Below are positions 10,170 through 23,400 of a DNA stretch of 64,000 nucleotides, in pieces. Origin of the DNA: Homarus americanus (lineage: Eukaryota; Arthropoda; Malacostraca; Decapoda; Nephropidae). The stretch spans positions 10,727,303 to 10,791,302 of the forward strand of contig NW_024756914.1 of NCBI RefSeq assembly GCF_018991925.1. Direction: 5' to 3'. A program made the position numbers and the translations under genes. The stretch's first letter is position 1; each line of letters starts with the position of its first letter. Below the pieces are notes generated by a model. It worked only from the letters and a program-made list of their open reading frames with translations, was not told the DNA's origin and made no database searches.

Positions 10170-12566
10170 GGTAGACTAGTTTCCGAGATTCTCGTGCGGA
10201 CACACAAACAGACATACTTTGTTTTATATAGACAGATAATTTCAACTAGAGATGCGAGAACATATCACTAACCCGACAAACTGATCGACAACAACAAAGT
10301 CTGCCAAAATTGCACTAAGTCTTCACCACAACTAACAACGTTCTCTCATCCAATGATAACAAATATACGAAGACTTTTGGTACACACGATAGGCGACATG
10401 GCTCCTCCGCTTGACGAGTTTATTTCCTCGTGTGTATTCTAAACATACTTTATAGAGAAGTGATTAACATTGACTAATAGTAACCACATAGGTGAGACTT
10501 GTTATCCAAGCCAACATTAACCATAATATAATTTCTCAAATACTCATTCGTGTTATATTGACAGTTCAACAATTAACCACATTTAGGTAATTACATTTTA
10601 GAGAGGTATTTAATGAGATTATATTCAGTAGCTAAAGGTTATTCCTACACTCAAAGGTATTACAAACGCCCCTCTATATGCAAGTCAAACAAACCTAAAA
10701 TGTTTTCGGGGTGGCAGCGGACGTGACTCACTGCAGCAGCTGGAGTGTGTCATGCCGTCAGGTCAATGCTAAACCCACTCAATTTCCTACACGTGTTGAA
10801 TATTTTTTACGTTATCATCTCAGATCAGATCCACGTCTAAAGTTTATAAAGTTACTCTTAATTCATGTCGTCCGTCGTTTGAGAACTATCTACCTGCCAA
10901 ACAATCCAGCCAAGATCATCATTCAGCTTGTGGCTAAACCATCGTATCTCGAGTTAAAAACATTCTATTTTTTCTACTTTGAACTCACAACATTGTAACC
11001 TTGAGCTGAAAACATTCCACATTCAGTTCACAACAAACATCATATTTTGAGCCAATATTAGAAAAAAATATATAATTTGTTAAAACATCGTATCGAGCAA
11101 AAATAAAACATTCTAATTTGAACTCCAACATCGTACTCTCAAGCTAAAAAAATAATTACTTTGGCTATATCATAAATTACAAAACGAAAATAAATACTGT
11201 ATATAGGTTCGTGGGCCGAGTCATGGTGATAGATTTTTTTTTTTTACAAAATTGGCACATTCGCGTATTTATGTACATGTTATGTCTTATGTATGTGGTA
11301 TGCCTCTGTACTTGGTCTGCCCTACGCCAGTGTACATGATGTATCTGATATATTCTCCCTTATAACCAACTTACACCAAATTATACGTTCCTCACTTTCA
11401 CCAGATTAAACACTCGGCATTTTCACCTGATTATATGCGCCTTTTCCCAATTATACTTTATTTTCACCAAATTATACGTTATATAAATATAAAATTGTAA
11501 ATGTATGCACTAGATGCGCCGTCCTTCAGGGAACTAGACGGTCAAAAGCCTCCCTCATAACTCAAGCAAAAAAAGTATTCGAAATATCTTACAGCAACAA
11601 TTCACTTCTACAACAATTATTCATCTGTGACGAGTACAACAATTCACTTGCATCTACCACAACAATTCACTTGCATCTACTACAACAATTCACGTGTACC
11701 TCAAAATAGTAGTCAGACCCTCCACCATTAAAATACACAAACACCAATACAGTGTTTGTGAGGGAGACACCGTAACCAACAAGACAACTATGGAAATAAC
11801 TTATCGAACTGTCCATCGTGTTCCCCCAAGTCACGTGATCAAAAATTTTCTAGTTTTATTATTTGTATTATAATTTATTTTTACTGTCACCATTATTATT
11901 ATTACACTATTACGATTAGCATCATCTTATTTAAAAAAGAATATATCATCTAGATGCAATCAACTCCGCATGGCATGTAAAAAATAGAACATCACTTAGA
12001 ACAAGACAAAATAAACCTTTAGTTACACAATTTATTTAGTTCATCTTATTTTTTGTAACTGAAATGTCAGGAGTCACAAGCAGCTTAAAATGGCAACTCA
12101 TCATCTTGACTACCCAGAGACGGGCATGACGGAGGAGACGTTACTAAACAGTTTGCTTGACATGTTGAACCGTTATCACATTTAAGACTGATTATATTTG
12201 ATGTAGACAGAAAAAAAAAACTAAGAGTAACTGGGATGACGTATAAATTAAGACTAGTTTATTTCACCTGATTCATTATCCTAACGCTTCTTGGTGGATT
12301 GGGTTAGCGCTACGGTATATAAATCATTAGTTGAAAAAAGCTGGGGTGCTTAATATTCACCTGATCCAGTAACTGTATAATAACACGATTTTTAGAGTTT
12401 TGTCGATAGAAAAAACTATTTAAAAAAATCGATAAAAACATTTGAAATATCTTAAAACAAATCAATAATTATATAACAGTATAACGTAACGTAACCTAAC
12501 AGTAATTACAGTAATTTCATGTATGGTTGTCAAGAGGACTTTTGTTAAACTGTTCGGCAAAACACG
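10170..12566. other. AT-rich spacer with several decayed tandem repeats
   Basis: 10935-11150 holds about four degenerate units related to ACATCGTATCTCGAGTTAAA followed by ACATTCTATTTTGAACTC. 11375-11480 repeats TTTCACCAAATTATACG loosely. 11595-11700 holds about four copies of ACAACAATTCACTTGCATCT. One frame at 10711-10998 is open for 95 codons but has no splice or composition support. No gene recognised. Confidence 0.55.
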
Positions 12567-12663
12567 GGTTAAATCATCATACTGAAGGGGTTAAATCATC
12601 TGACTGAAGGGGTTAAATCATCTGACTGAAGGGGTTAGATCATCATACTGAAGGGGTTAAGCT
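12567..12663. repeat. 22-bp tandem repeat (GGGGTTAAATCATCTGACTGAA), ~4 copies
   Basis: Four near-identical units of GGGGTTAAATCATCNNACTGAA, alternating CATAC and CTGAC variants in the order 1-2-2-1. Small recent tandem duplication. Confidence 0.92.
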
Positions 12664-12664
12664 A

Positions 12665-15600
12665 CACGATTTTTTACTTAAAAGATATTTCTCAATTTGT
12701 TCTTATTGTTCACTCTGTATCTGTGTTTTTCTGGCAAAATAAACTCTTTTAAATGTCAATACCTGAAGAATGTTCGCCCTAGATTAACCACCCGAACACT
12801 TCTCCAGCTCTATATTAACTATTATCTCTATATATCGTCACCCATTACTGTATATACCATTTTTATATTATCTTTAGTGATTACAGCAATTATATAAACA
12901 CTCTACTGTTTATATTAATCTTATAATAGTTTGGTGTTTATATAGTTTTTATATGTATTCAGTTTGATATTATTTTTATATATCTTCAGCTCTTATATCA
13001 TTTATAACGAGCGCAGGAACGATAAAACTGCCATTATTACTCTGAAGTCAAGTTTGTTTGGGTCTTTCCTTCTCGAGGCCATTAAGGTTCACCTAACGCA
13101 ACTGGCGGGTAACTCCTCCATAATGGCGCCATGTTCAAATTACAGTATCGCTTTCCTAATATTCATCATGTAAAAAACATTACTTATGTTTCAACGATTA
13201 GCTTTTGTTTGGGACGCGTAAGACTTTATTTTCATTTTACTGTATTTATATTCATTTCTTTTTATTTTACTGCATTATGAAGAGAAAATCTAAATTACTA
13301 AAGACAGATCTTTGGTTGATGTTGAGAGGTGTGTGTGTGTGTGTGTTTGTTTCTTTTCTGAATCTTATTAAAACCGGTTGAAAGACGAATTAGAATTAGT
13401 ATAAACATGGTGTGAAGCTTATTAAATGATTCCCAAAGCTTTTTATAAATATGTACTGAAAATATTTATACACTGATCATCAATTTCAACTCGTGTGAAC
13501 AAAAATATAAATTAAATGTTCCTTTATTTCCTCGATGGAAATATATTACCCTGTCGCCAGCTGTACATTACGGTAACTCAGAGCCGCGCTCACTATTACA
13601 TGTAACAGGAGTGAGAGGTTAAACCCTATTTTTTTTCCCAACACAACCAAGATATCGTATTTAAATATATCATGAACAAACTTAAGTTATCTAAAACAAG
13701 CTAACCATATTTTAATTATGAGAGCGGGTGTTTACGTAAGTTTAATAGCGTAGTTGTTAGTAATTTCATCTAAAACACGACGACTTTCATCCTAGCAGAA
13801 AAAATATGTGGCTGGGGGCGACACCGTGGCGTGCTGTGGTGGCCACCCGTGTCCAACACTCCTACACCACTGCATCATAACCTACACACTGATGCCACTC
13901 TTGGGGGACTACAGAACCAAGTCACGAATATGCCTCTGCGTAGTTTTGTGCCAAGGATACACACAAAGTAGTCTAAAAATGATAGTTATAGGTCTTCCAA
14001 AAATAATATAATAAAAGCAGTAGTAGTAACCCACTATTACATATATAATCCAATGACTGGGTTTTCAAGAGTGTTCATCAGGTTTACATAAACCAGCACT
14101 CACTATATTTTAAGAGAATTTGACTCCTAACATCACATGCTACAAAACCACTTCACAACACACCTCCCCCACACGCAGCCTCTCCCTGCACCACCGACCT
14201 ATCACATTCCCAGTCACGTTCACCAGCACGATAACTGTCCCGTCTCTCTCCTACAAGGTACCGCACATACTGTCACACAAATTGTCTATCACTTTCATAA
14301 GCGGTCAAATTTTAGCAAAGAAAAAAATTCACCTTCAATCGCTAAGATTTTATCACACACACACACACACACTGATATAGCAAGAGATGTATGTATGTAT
14401 ATATGAATGCACAACTCGGTAAATAATGTACACTCCCAACCTAACAACTCTAAATTGTATAGTACAAGTCCTGTATAACCGAGTTTACTATAAATAGGAC
14501 CACACACCGCATACATTTGAATAATACTGTATACTGGCGTGAGGGAGAGAGGCGAAGGGATGAAGGCTCACCGTATACCCCACTAAACAATATCAGTCGT
14601 AAATAAGTGTGGCACTAAATTGAACAGTTCGAATAAGTTTAGATTAAGTTTTGTCTTTACGGTTCCTACGGGTAAAACAGTTATCCTTAGTTACGTCTAT
14701 CGCCTTCTCCTAATAGTTTGATCAGGTACAAAATTATTAGGTTATATTTTTTCCAGTGGTTAGTTTAATATTATACAGTGGTTGGTAGGGTACATTATTT
14801 TGTTATCAATTTAGGATATATTTTGTTCTTGTTGTTATGGTCAGTGCTAGAGGGCCACCAACAACACATTCACAGTAACAATGAAGACAGGCTTAAAGTG
14901 GTCTTATTGAGCGAGCCTTCCACGCATCGCTGACTTCACTTGTTTCTTTAACCATTCACGAAAAACACGAAGAAATGTGAACAATAATTTTAAAGGGATT
15001 TTTCGTAAATAAAGTTTTGATTAATTATTCAGTGAAGGAATATGAATAATGAATTACTTTTGAGATTTCTTTCGTAAAATTTTAGTATCTTAAACATTCA
15101 TACATTTGGAAAATGTACAAACATGAACGTCTCATAATACTTTACATTACGTACTCAGGTTAGTTAATCATCCATTCATGAGAAGAGTAAGGAATCTTGG
15201 AGTAGAAAACTATACACAACTCTTCCTTCATGTAAACTTATTCACACATTCGAGTACCGTAAATATCACCATTTGACAGGAAGCATAAAATTATTCACAT
15301 CTGGTCTTTAGTGAATAATTCAAACATCCACAAAAAAGTGAGGTATCTATAAATAAACTAAACGACTGTGAATTAATCTGCTGTTCATCAATTTACGAAA
15401 AGTGTGAAGCGATTGTAAACAACAAACATGGCGGCAACGACCTATTGATAACAGTTGCCAGATTAACCATAAAAAATTATCCCTCCCCTCCCTTACCACT
15501 ACACTATCATCTCTTAACTCCCTTCATATTTACCTGCCTAGGAGCCATTATATCACCTGTATGACACTCACCACTGTACTCTACCACCTTCAGCTTACTG

Positions 15601-15960
15601 TATACCACCCGACTCGTAATGACTTAGTTGGCTCCATCTTACCACACCTAAATTCAGGCACACCACTTGTGTATTACTGCAGGTGTTTCAGAGTGTATTT
15701 TCCATGTGAGCCTTGCCTACTCTCTCTCCCTTGCCCTCCCCACGCCACCCCCGCCTTCAACCCCCCCATTCACTAGACAGAGCTCCCTCTCTCTCTCTCT
15801 GCTCCCACACCTCCAACACACCTCCTCCCCAGTAACTATGCACCAGCTGTCTCCAGAGCGGGGTGACGTCCTTACTATTTTTACTCCACATTGAGCTACC
15901 CGGGGAGGAGGTAGGGGGAGACCAGAGGTAGGGGGAAGAGTGGAGGAGGGTAAGGGATTT
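12665..15960. other. AT-rich spacer, no convincing gene
   Basis: Contains short GT and CA microsatellites (13330-13346 and 14354-14374), ACATGGCGGC (a YY1-type motif) at about 15427 followed by only a six-codon frame, and a pyrimidine-rich patch at 15700-15830. A 24-codon frame at 13807 looks like a possible mitochondrial leader but lacks a downstream donor. No recognised protein domain. Confidence 0.5.
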
Positions 15961-15969
15961 GACGTACTG

Positions 15970-15973
<4 letters not shown>

Positions 15974-16008
<35 letters not shown>

Positions 16009-16110
16009 TGTACGTGTGTGTATGTGTGTGTGTGTATGTGTGTGTGTGTGTACGTGTGTGTGTGTATGTGTGTGTGTGTACGTACGTGTGTGTACGTGTG
16101 TGTACGTGTG
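15974..16110. repeat. (GT)n / TACGTG compound microsatellite
   Basis: Long GT run interrupted by TACGTG and TATGTG blocks, alternating purine-pyrimidine throughout and therefore a plausible Z-DNA former. Frames across it are artefacts. Confidence 0.95.
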
Positions 16111-16280
16111 GTGTCTCCATGACCACGTGAGGTCCTCATATCAACACCCGAGGACGAGTTACACCACGTGAACACCTCACCACCTGGTGTCTCCATGACC
16201 ACGTGAGGTCCCTCATATCAACACCCGAGGACGAGTTACTACACCACGTGAACACCTCACCACCTGGTGTCTCCATGACC
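16111..16280. repeat. Tandem duplication of ~78 bp with four CACGTG E-boxes
   Basis: Unit 1 (16111-16186, 76 bp) and unit 2 (16187-16266, 80 bp) both begin GTGTCTCCATGACCACGTG, and a third unit begins and stops within 20 bp. Each unit has two palindromic E-boxes CACGTG, at 16124-16129, 16165-16170, 16200-16205 and 16245-16250. CACGTG is the core bound by bHLH factors such as Myc/Max, USF and CLOCK. The clustering is seen; regulatory use is inference. Confidence 0.85.
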
Positions 16281-16490
16281 AGCCCAGGCCCGGGCCATCA
16301 ACTGTAAACTATAATAATTTGTGTGTTCAATCATTGTTCCTTCTTCTTTCAGTATTGAAAGCTTTTGTTAAACGACCCACCCACCCCATGTCTTTGGATG
16401 TAATAAGTCATTTTTTCTGATGTATATTTTCAGCCTTCAGGCTGCCGACTTTTTCATTAAACAGTTAAATATTATTATTATTTTTATTAG

Positions 16491-17000
16491 ATTCAACATC
16501 GGTTCAGATGGGCATCTCAAGCCTTTGGCAGACTCCGTACCCGTGTCTTCACCTGTAGGGAGCTGAGATTATCTTCAAAGCTGCACGTAAATCTACCAGT
16601 GGTCCTCCCCACCCTGCTATATGGCAGGGAGACATGGGTCACATACAGGAGGCACTTCAAGGCACTTGAAAACTTTCACCAACGTAGTCTACGTTCCATC
16701 CCCCGAGTTCGCTGGGAAGACAAGAGAACATATGCCAGTATTCTTGCCGACACCAACTGCAGGAGTATCGAGGCTACCATTATCCTTGAACAACTACGCT
16801 GGACTGGCCATGTTACCCGCATGGACGACAGTAAACTGCAAATGCAGCTACTTTACAGTCACTTAACGAACAGTAAACGTAACGCCGGCGAACAATTGAA
16901 AAGGAATAAGGATAGTCTTAAAACAAACCCGAAAAAGTGCCATACAACTCCATCACCTGGGAGACGATCACTCCACACCGTAACGCTTAGAGGAGCACCA
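16491..17000 (+). pseudogene. 3' fragment of a non-LTR retrotransposon reverse transcriptase
   Basis: An in-frame stop at 16488-16490 is followed by a frame reading through an AFGRLRTRV segment, VLPTLLYGRETW, FHQRSLRSIPRVRW and LRWTGHVTRMDD. These are hallmark C-terminal segments of endonuclease/RT ORF2 proteins of non-LTR elements: the LYGxETW box, a region resembling LRxILGIxWxDR, and the LRWxGHVxRM box. The catalytic FADD region is absent, so the copy is 5' truncated. A frameshift near 16950 moves the frame; the continuation reads ITWETITPHRNA, which also fits the family. The element is dead. The clade (L2, RTE or similar) cannot be fixed by eye. A second relic lies at 27957-28225. Confidence 0.85.
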
Positions 17001-17465
17001 CACGAGCGGGTGTCAATACTTTCGAGCTACCCCAGTACTCGGTGTTGCTGTACCGTCTTCACTCTATTCCCCCCATGAACAACTCTCAACATGGCCCCTT
17101 CAGTTCTCTCCCAAGCGCCTCACAAATAATGATGACAATAGACTGTTTTGGTTCTCTTCCTTTATTTTAATGTTTACAATCATCAAACAGAATGTATATT
17201 TTGTTACAGTTCAATGGGATGGATGACATTGTTTCCTTTCAGTTAGTCGACTGATTCAAGGTTGAGTCACTGATAAAGCACATCTCATGTTTGGGTCCAC
17301 ATGTAACCGGTTTCGGCTTTTATTGTCTATTTGAAGAAGGTGGAGAAACCAGAGTCACATAAATTAGTAGAAAATGGCAAGAGGACTCCAAGTGCGATCT
17401 CACTAACTTTTGGATATGACTGACACATTGAGCACCAGAATACAGTCAGAGATTTTTCTTTATAG
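17000..17465. other. Spacer, possibly more retroelement 3' sequence
   Basis: 17000-17130 may still be degenerate C-terminal coding of the preceding RT fragment. 17131-17465 is AT-rich and includes AACCGGTTTCGGCTTTTATT, a string resembling parts of other retroelement UTRs, but nothing diagnostic. Confidence 0.4.
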
Positions 17466-19939
17466 AGGTCTCTGGTGAGTGTACACAACTACTGAGTGGT
17501 GAGTGCACACAACTACTGAGTGCTGAGTGCACACAACTACTGAGTGCTGAGTGTACACAACTACTGAGTGGTGAGTGTACACAACTACTGAGTGGTGAGT
17601 GTACACAACTACTGAGTGGTGAGTGTACACAACTACTGAGTGGTGAGTGTACACAACTACTGAGTGGTGAGTGTACACAACTACTGAGTGGTGAGTACAC
17701 AACTACTGAGTGGTGAGTGTGCACACAACTACTGGAGTGCTGAGTGCACACAACTACTGAGTGGTGAGTGTGCACAACTACTGAGTGGTGAGTGTACACA
17801 ACTACTAGTGGTGAGTGTACACAACTACTGAGGTGGTGAGGTACACAACTACTGAGTGGTGAGTACACAACTACTGAGTGGTGGAGTGCACACAACTACT
17901 GAGTGGTGAGTGCACACAACTACTGAGTGGTGAGTGCACACAACTACTGAGTGGTGAGGTGTACACAACTACTGAGTGGAAAGTACACACAACTACTAGT
18001 TAACTACTGAGTGGTGAGTACAACTACTGAGTGGTGAGTGCACACAACTACTGAGTGGTGAGGTGCACACAACTACTGAGTGGTGAGTGTACACAACTAC
18101 TGAGTGGTGAGAGTGTACGCAACACAGTGGTGAGTGTACACAACTACTGGTGGTACACAACTAGTGGTGAGTGCACACAACTACTGAGTGGTGAGTGCAC
18201 ACAACTACTGAGTGGTGAGTGTGCACAACTGAGTGGTGAGTACACAACTACTGAGTGGTGAGTACACAACTACTGAGTGGTGAGTGCACACAACTACTGA
18301 GGTGGTGAATGCACACAACTACTGAGTGGTGAATGCACACAACTACTGAGTGGTGAGTGTACACAACTACTGAGTGGTGAGTGCACACAACTACTGAGTG
18401 GTGGAGTGCACACAACTACTGAGTGGTGAGTGTACACAACTACTGAGTGGTGAGTGTACACCAACTACTGAGTGGTGAGTGTACACAACTACTGAGTGGT
18501 GAGTGTACACAACTACTGAGTGGTGAGTGCACACAACACTACAGTGGTGAGTGTACACAACTACTGAGTGGTGAGGTGCACACAACACTACTGAGAGTGG
18601 TGTACACAACTACTGAGTGGTGAGTGTACACAACTACTGAGTGGTGAGTGTACACAACTACTGAGTGGTGAGTACACAACTACTGAGTGGTGAGTACACA
18701 ACTACTGGTGGTGAGTACACAACTACAGTGAGGCAGTGCACACAACTACTGAGTGGTGAGTACAACACCGGTGGTGAGTGCACAACTACCGGTGGTGAGT
18801 GCACACAACCTGGTGGTGAGTGCTACTGAGTGGTGAGTGTGCACAACTACTGAGTGGTGAGTGTACACAACTACTGAGTGGTGAGTGTACACACTACTGA
18901 GTGGCAGAGTGTACACAACTACTGAGTGGCGAGTGTACACAACTACTGAGTGGCAGTGTACACAACTACTGAGTGGCAGTGTACACAACTACTGGAGTGG
19001 CAGTGTACACAACCACTGAGTGGCGAGTGCACAACACTGAGTGGTGAGGTGTACACAACTGCAGTGGCGAGTGTACACAACTACTGAGTGGTGAGTGTAC
19101 ACAACTGCGAGTGGTGGTGTACACAACTACTGAGTGGTGAGTGTACACAACTACTGGTACGAGGGTACACAACTACTGAGTGGCGAGTGTACACAACTAC
19201 TGAGTGGTGAGTGTACACAACTGCACAGTGGTGAGTACACAACTACTGAGTGGTGGAGTGCACACACTACTGAGTGGTGAGTGTACACAACTACTGAGTG
19301 GTGAGTGTACACAACTACTGAGTGGTGAGTGTACACAACTACTGAGTGGTGAGTGTCACACAACTACCAGTGGTGAGTGTACACAACTACTGAGTGGTGG
19401 TGTACACAACTACTGAGTGGTGAGTGTACACAACTACTGAGTGGTGAGTGTACACAACTACAGAGTGGTGAGTGTACACAACTACTGAGTGGTGAGTGTA
19501 CACAACTACTGAGTGGTGAGTACACAACTACTGAGTGGTGAGTGCACACAACTACAGTGGTGATACACAACTACTGAGTGGTGAGTACACAACTACTGAG
19601 TGGTGAGTGTACACAACTACTGGTGGTGAGTGTACACAACTACGAGTGGTAGTGTACACAACTACCGAGTGGTGAGTGTACAACTACCGAGTGGTGAGTG
19701 TACACAACTACAGTGGTGAGTGTACACAACTACCGAGTGGTGAGTGTACACAACTACTGATGGTGAGTGTACACAACTGAGTGGTAGTGTACACAACTAC
19801 TGAGTGGTGAGTGCACACAACTACTGAGTGGTAGAGTGCACACAACTACTGAGTGGTGAGTGTACACAACTACTGAGTGGTGAGTGTACACAACTACTGA
19901 GTGGTGAGTGTACACAACTACTGAGTGGTGAGTGTACAC
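17466..19939. repeat. Minisatellite, 24-bp unit (GAGTGGTGAGTGTACACAACTACT)
   Basis: About 100 copies of GAGTGGTGAGTGTACACAACTACT. Variants include GTGCACAC for GTGTACAC, GGCGAG for GGTGAG (concentrated at 18900-19200), and units shortened to 20-22 bp by loss of GTGT. Most units carry GGTGAGTG, which matches the 5' splice-site consensus on the plus strand. Open frames on both strands (HHSVVVYT, QLLSGECT) come from the repeat alone. Confidence 0.97.
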
Positions 19940-20489
19940 ATTTAGCATATTTTATACCTGTATTTATATATGTAGAGCGGCGGACACTTGAGGGAGGATA
20001 TTGTGATGCCTTTTTTCTTTGTACAATGGAGTTTTCCCTTCATGTTGTGGTTGAGACTGAGGTGTCAAATATTACCAAGTGACCCCACAGTCAAGGTCAT
20101 GTTAAAGGTGTGTTGCCTCCTCTGTATCAAGACTTGAGGAATAATTTATATACCTTTATCACTCCTAGTAATGACTCGCATATTATTCATTATTGTGTGA
20201 TCGTGACAAAGGTGAACACACACACAGGCATAACCTTAAGCTCCCTTAACTAACCCATCGGAAAGCAATGTTCAATAGTCTTAATACATCTTAGTATGAG
20301 TACAAACCAACCTGAGTACAATGAATTGAGTGGTTATCTTGGTCCTCAAGAGTACGACACATTGACAGCGTACGGTACTCAGGTTAAGTCATCGTACTCA
20401 AACCACCAATAAAAGCATTACTCAAAAATAAATATTAAAAATACTATCAAGTGTTCTACTGGAGACGAGACTGACTCACACTACTCGCA
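19940..20489. other. Spacer with inverted GTACTCAGGTT repeats
   Basis: Unique AT-rich DNA. At 20296-20392 there are oppositely oriented copies of GAGTACAAACC and GTACTCAGGTTA-type sequence; a further copy lies near 15150. No gene seen. Confidence 0.5.
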
Positions 20490-23400
20490 GGCGGGGGTGT
20501 GGGAGGAGGGGCAGTGTGGGGAGGAGGGTGGCAGGGGGTGTGGGAGGAGGGGCGGGGGTGTGGGAGGAGGGGCAGTGTCACGGTGGGCTTCGGGTCTTAC
20601 TCAGTCGCCTTGGCCAGGCAATGACGATCATGACGTGAGGGGGAGGGGAGTGGGGGAGACACACAAGGGGGTGGGGGAGGACACACACAAGGGGGTGGGG
20701 AGGACACACAGGGGGAGGACACACACACAAGGGGGTGGGGAGACGGGGGGAACACACAAGGGGTGGGGAGGACACACACACAAGGGGGTGGGGAGGACAC
20801 ACACACAAGGGGGGTGGAGGACACACACACACAAGGGGGTGGGGAGGACACACACAGGGTGAGGGAGGACACACAAGGGGGTGGGGGGACACACAAGGGG
20901 TGGGGAGGACACACACAGGGGGTGGGGGAGGGACACACACAAGGGGGGTGGGGGAGGACACACACACAAGGGGTGGGGGAGGACACACACACAGAGGGGT
21001 GGGGAGGAACACACAAGGGGGGAGGAGACACACAAGGGGGTGGGGGAGGACACACACACACAGGGGGTGGGGAGGAACACACACAAGGGGGTGGGGGAGG
21101 ACACACACAAAGGGGTGGGGGAGGACACACACAAGGGGGTGGGGAGGACACACACACAAAGGGGTGGGGGAGGACACACACAAGGAGTGGGGAGGACACA
21201 CACAAAAGGGGTGGGGGAGGACACACACAGGGGGTGGGGAGGACACACACACAAGGGGGGTGGGGAGGACACACACAAGGGGTGGGGAGGACACACGAGG
21301 GTGGAGGACACACACAAGGGGGGGGTGGGGAGGACACACAAAGGGGGTGGGGAGGACACACACACAAGGGGGTGGGGAGGACACACACAAGGGGGTGGGG
21401 AGGACACACACACAAGGGGGTGGGGAGAGCCACAAGGGGGGTGGGGAGGACACACAGGGGTGGGGAGGACACACAAGGGGGGTGAGGAGAACACAAGGGG
21501 GTGGGGGAGGACACACACAAGGGGTGAGGAACACACAAGGGGGTGAGACACACACACAAGGGGGTGGGGAGGACACACACACAAGGGGGTGGGGGAGGAC
21601 ACACAAGGGGGTGGGGGGAGGACACACACACAAGGGGGTGGGAGACACACACAAGGGGGGTGGGGGAGACACACACACAAGGGGGTGGGGAGGACACACA
21701 AGGGGTGGGGAGGACACACACAAGGGGGTGGGGAGGACACACACAAGGGGGTGGGGAGACACACAAAGGGGGGGGAGGACACACAAGGGGTGGGGAGGGA
21801 CACACAGGGGGTGGGGGAGGAACACACAAGGGGGTGGGGGAGGACACACAAGGGGTGGGGAGGACACACACAAGGGGGGTGGGGGAGGACACACCAGGGG
21901 GTGGGGGAGGACACACACACAGGAGGGGTGGGGGAGGACACACACAAGGGGGGTGGGGGAGGACACACCAAGGGGGGGTGGGAGGACACACACAAGGGGG
22001 TGGGGAGGACACACACAAGGGGGTGGGGAAGGACACACACAAGGGGTGGGGGAGGACAACACACAAGGGGGTGGGGAGGACACACACACAAGGGGTGGGG
22101 AGGACACACACAAGGGGGTGGGGGAGGACACACACAGGGGGGTGGGGGAGGACACACACAAGGGGGTGGGGGAGGACACACACACAAGGGGGTGGGGGGA
22201 GGACACACACACAAGGGGTGGGGGAGGACACACACAAGGGGGGTGGGGGAGGACACACACAAGGGGGGTGGGGAGGACACACACACAAGGGGGTGGGAGG
22301 ACACACAAGGGGTGGGGAAGGACACACAAGGGGGGTGGGGAAGGACACACACAAGGGTGGGGGGAGGAACACACAAGGGGTGGGGGAGGACACACACAAG
22401 GGGTGGGGAGGACACACACAAGGGGGTGGGGAGGACACACAAGGGGTGGGGGAGGACACACACAAGGGGTGGAGGACACACACACAAGGGGGGGTGGGGA
22501 GGACACACACAGGGGTGGGGAGGACACACACACAAGGGGGTGGGGAGGACACACACAAGGGGGGGTGGGGAGGACACACACAAGGGGGTGGGGGAGGACA
22601 CACACACAAGGGGGTGGGGAGGACACACACACAAGGGGGGTGGGGAGGGACACACACAAGGGGGTGGGGAGGACACACACAGGGGGTGGGGGAGGACACA
22701 CACACACAAGGGGGTGGGGGAGGACACACACAAGGGGGTGGGGGAGGACACACACAAGGGGTGGGGGGAGGACACACACAAGGGGGTGGGGAGGACACAC
22801 ACACAAGGGGGTGGGGAGGACACACAAGGGGGGTGGGGAGGACACACAAAAGGGGTGGGGGAGGACACACACAAGGGGGGTGGGGAGGACACACACAAGG
22901 GGGTGGGGAGGACACACACACAAGGGGGTGGAGGACACACACACAAGGGGTGGAGGACACACACAAGGGGGTGGGGAGACCACAAGGGTGGGAGGACACA
23001 CAAGGGGGGGGACAGAGGGGAGGAGGACACACAGGGGGGGGGACACACACAAAGGGGTGGGGGAGGACACACACAGGGGTGGGGGAGGACACACACAAGG
23101 GGGTGGGGAGGACACACAAGGGGTGGGGAGGACACACCAAGGGGTGGGGAGGCCAACACGGGGGTGGGGACACTGGGGTGGGGAGGACACACAAGGGGGT
23201 GGGGGAGGACACACACAGGGGGTGGGGGACACACAAGGGGGTGGGGAGGACACACACAGGGGGTGGGGGGAGGACACACACAAGGGGGTGGGGAGGACAC
23301 ACACACACACAAGGGGGTGGGGGAGGACACACAGGGGGTGGGGAGGCACACACACAAGGGGGTGGGGGAGGACACACACACAAGAGGGGTGGGGAGCACA

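Noticed and set aside
13807..13881. 24-codon frame MWLGATPWRAVVATRVQHSY resembling a mitochondrial leader
   Set aside because: Ends at a stop with no donor; arginine-rich short frames of this kind are expected by chance.
15896..16202. Minus-strand frames of up to 161 codons (HTHTYTHT repeats)
   Set aside because: Translation of the GT/CA microsatellite.
17290..17345. ACCGGTTTCGGCTTTTATT as part of a Penelope-like element
   Set aside because: Only a short resemblance from memory; no RT or GIY-YIG coding and no repeat partner in the window.
17446..19948. Many short frames on both strands, and the idea of a CRISPR array
   Set aside because: Repeat units abut directly with no unique spacers, and the sequence is eukaryotic; it is a minisatellite.
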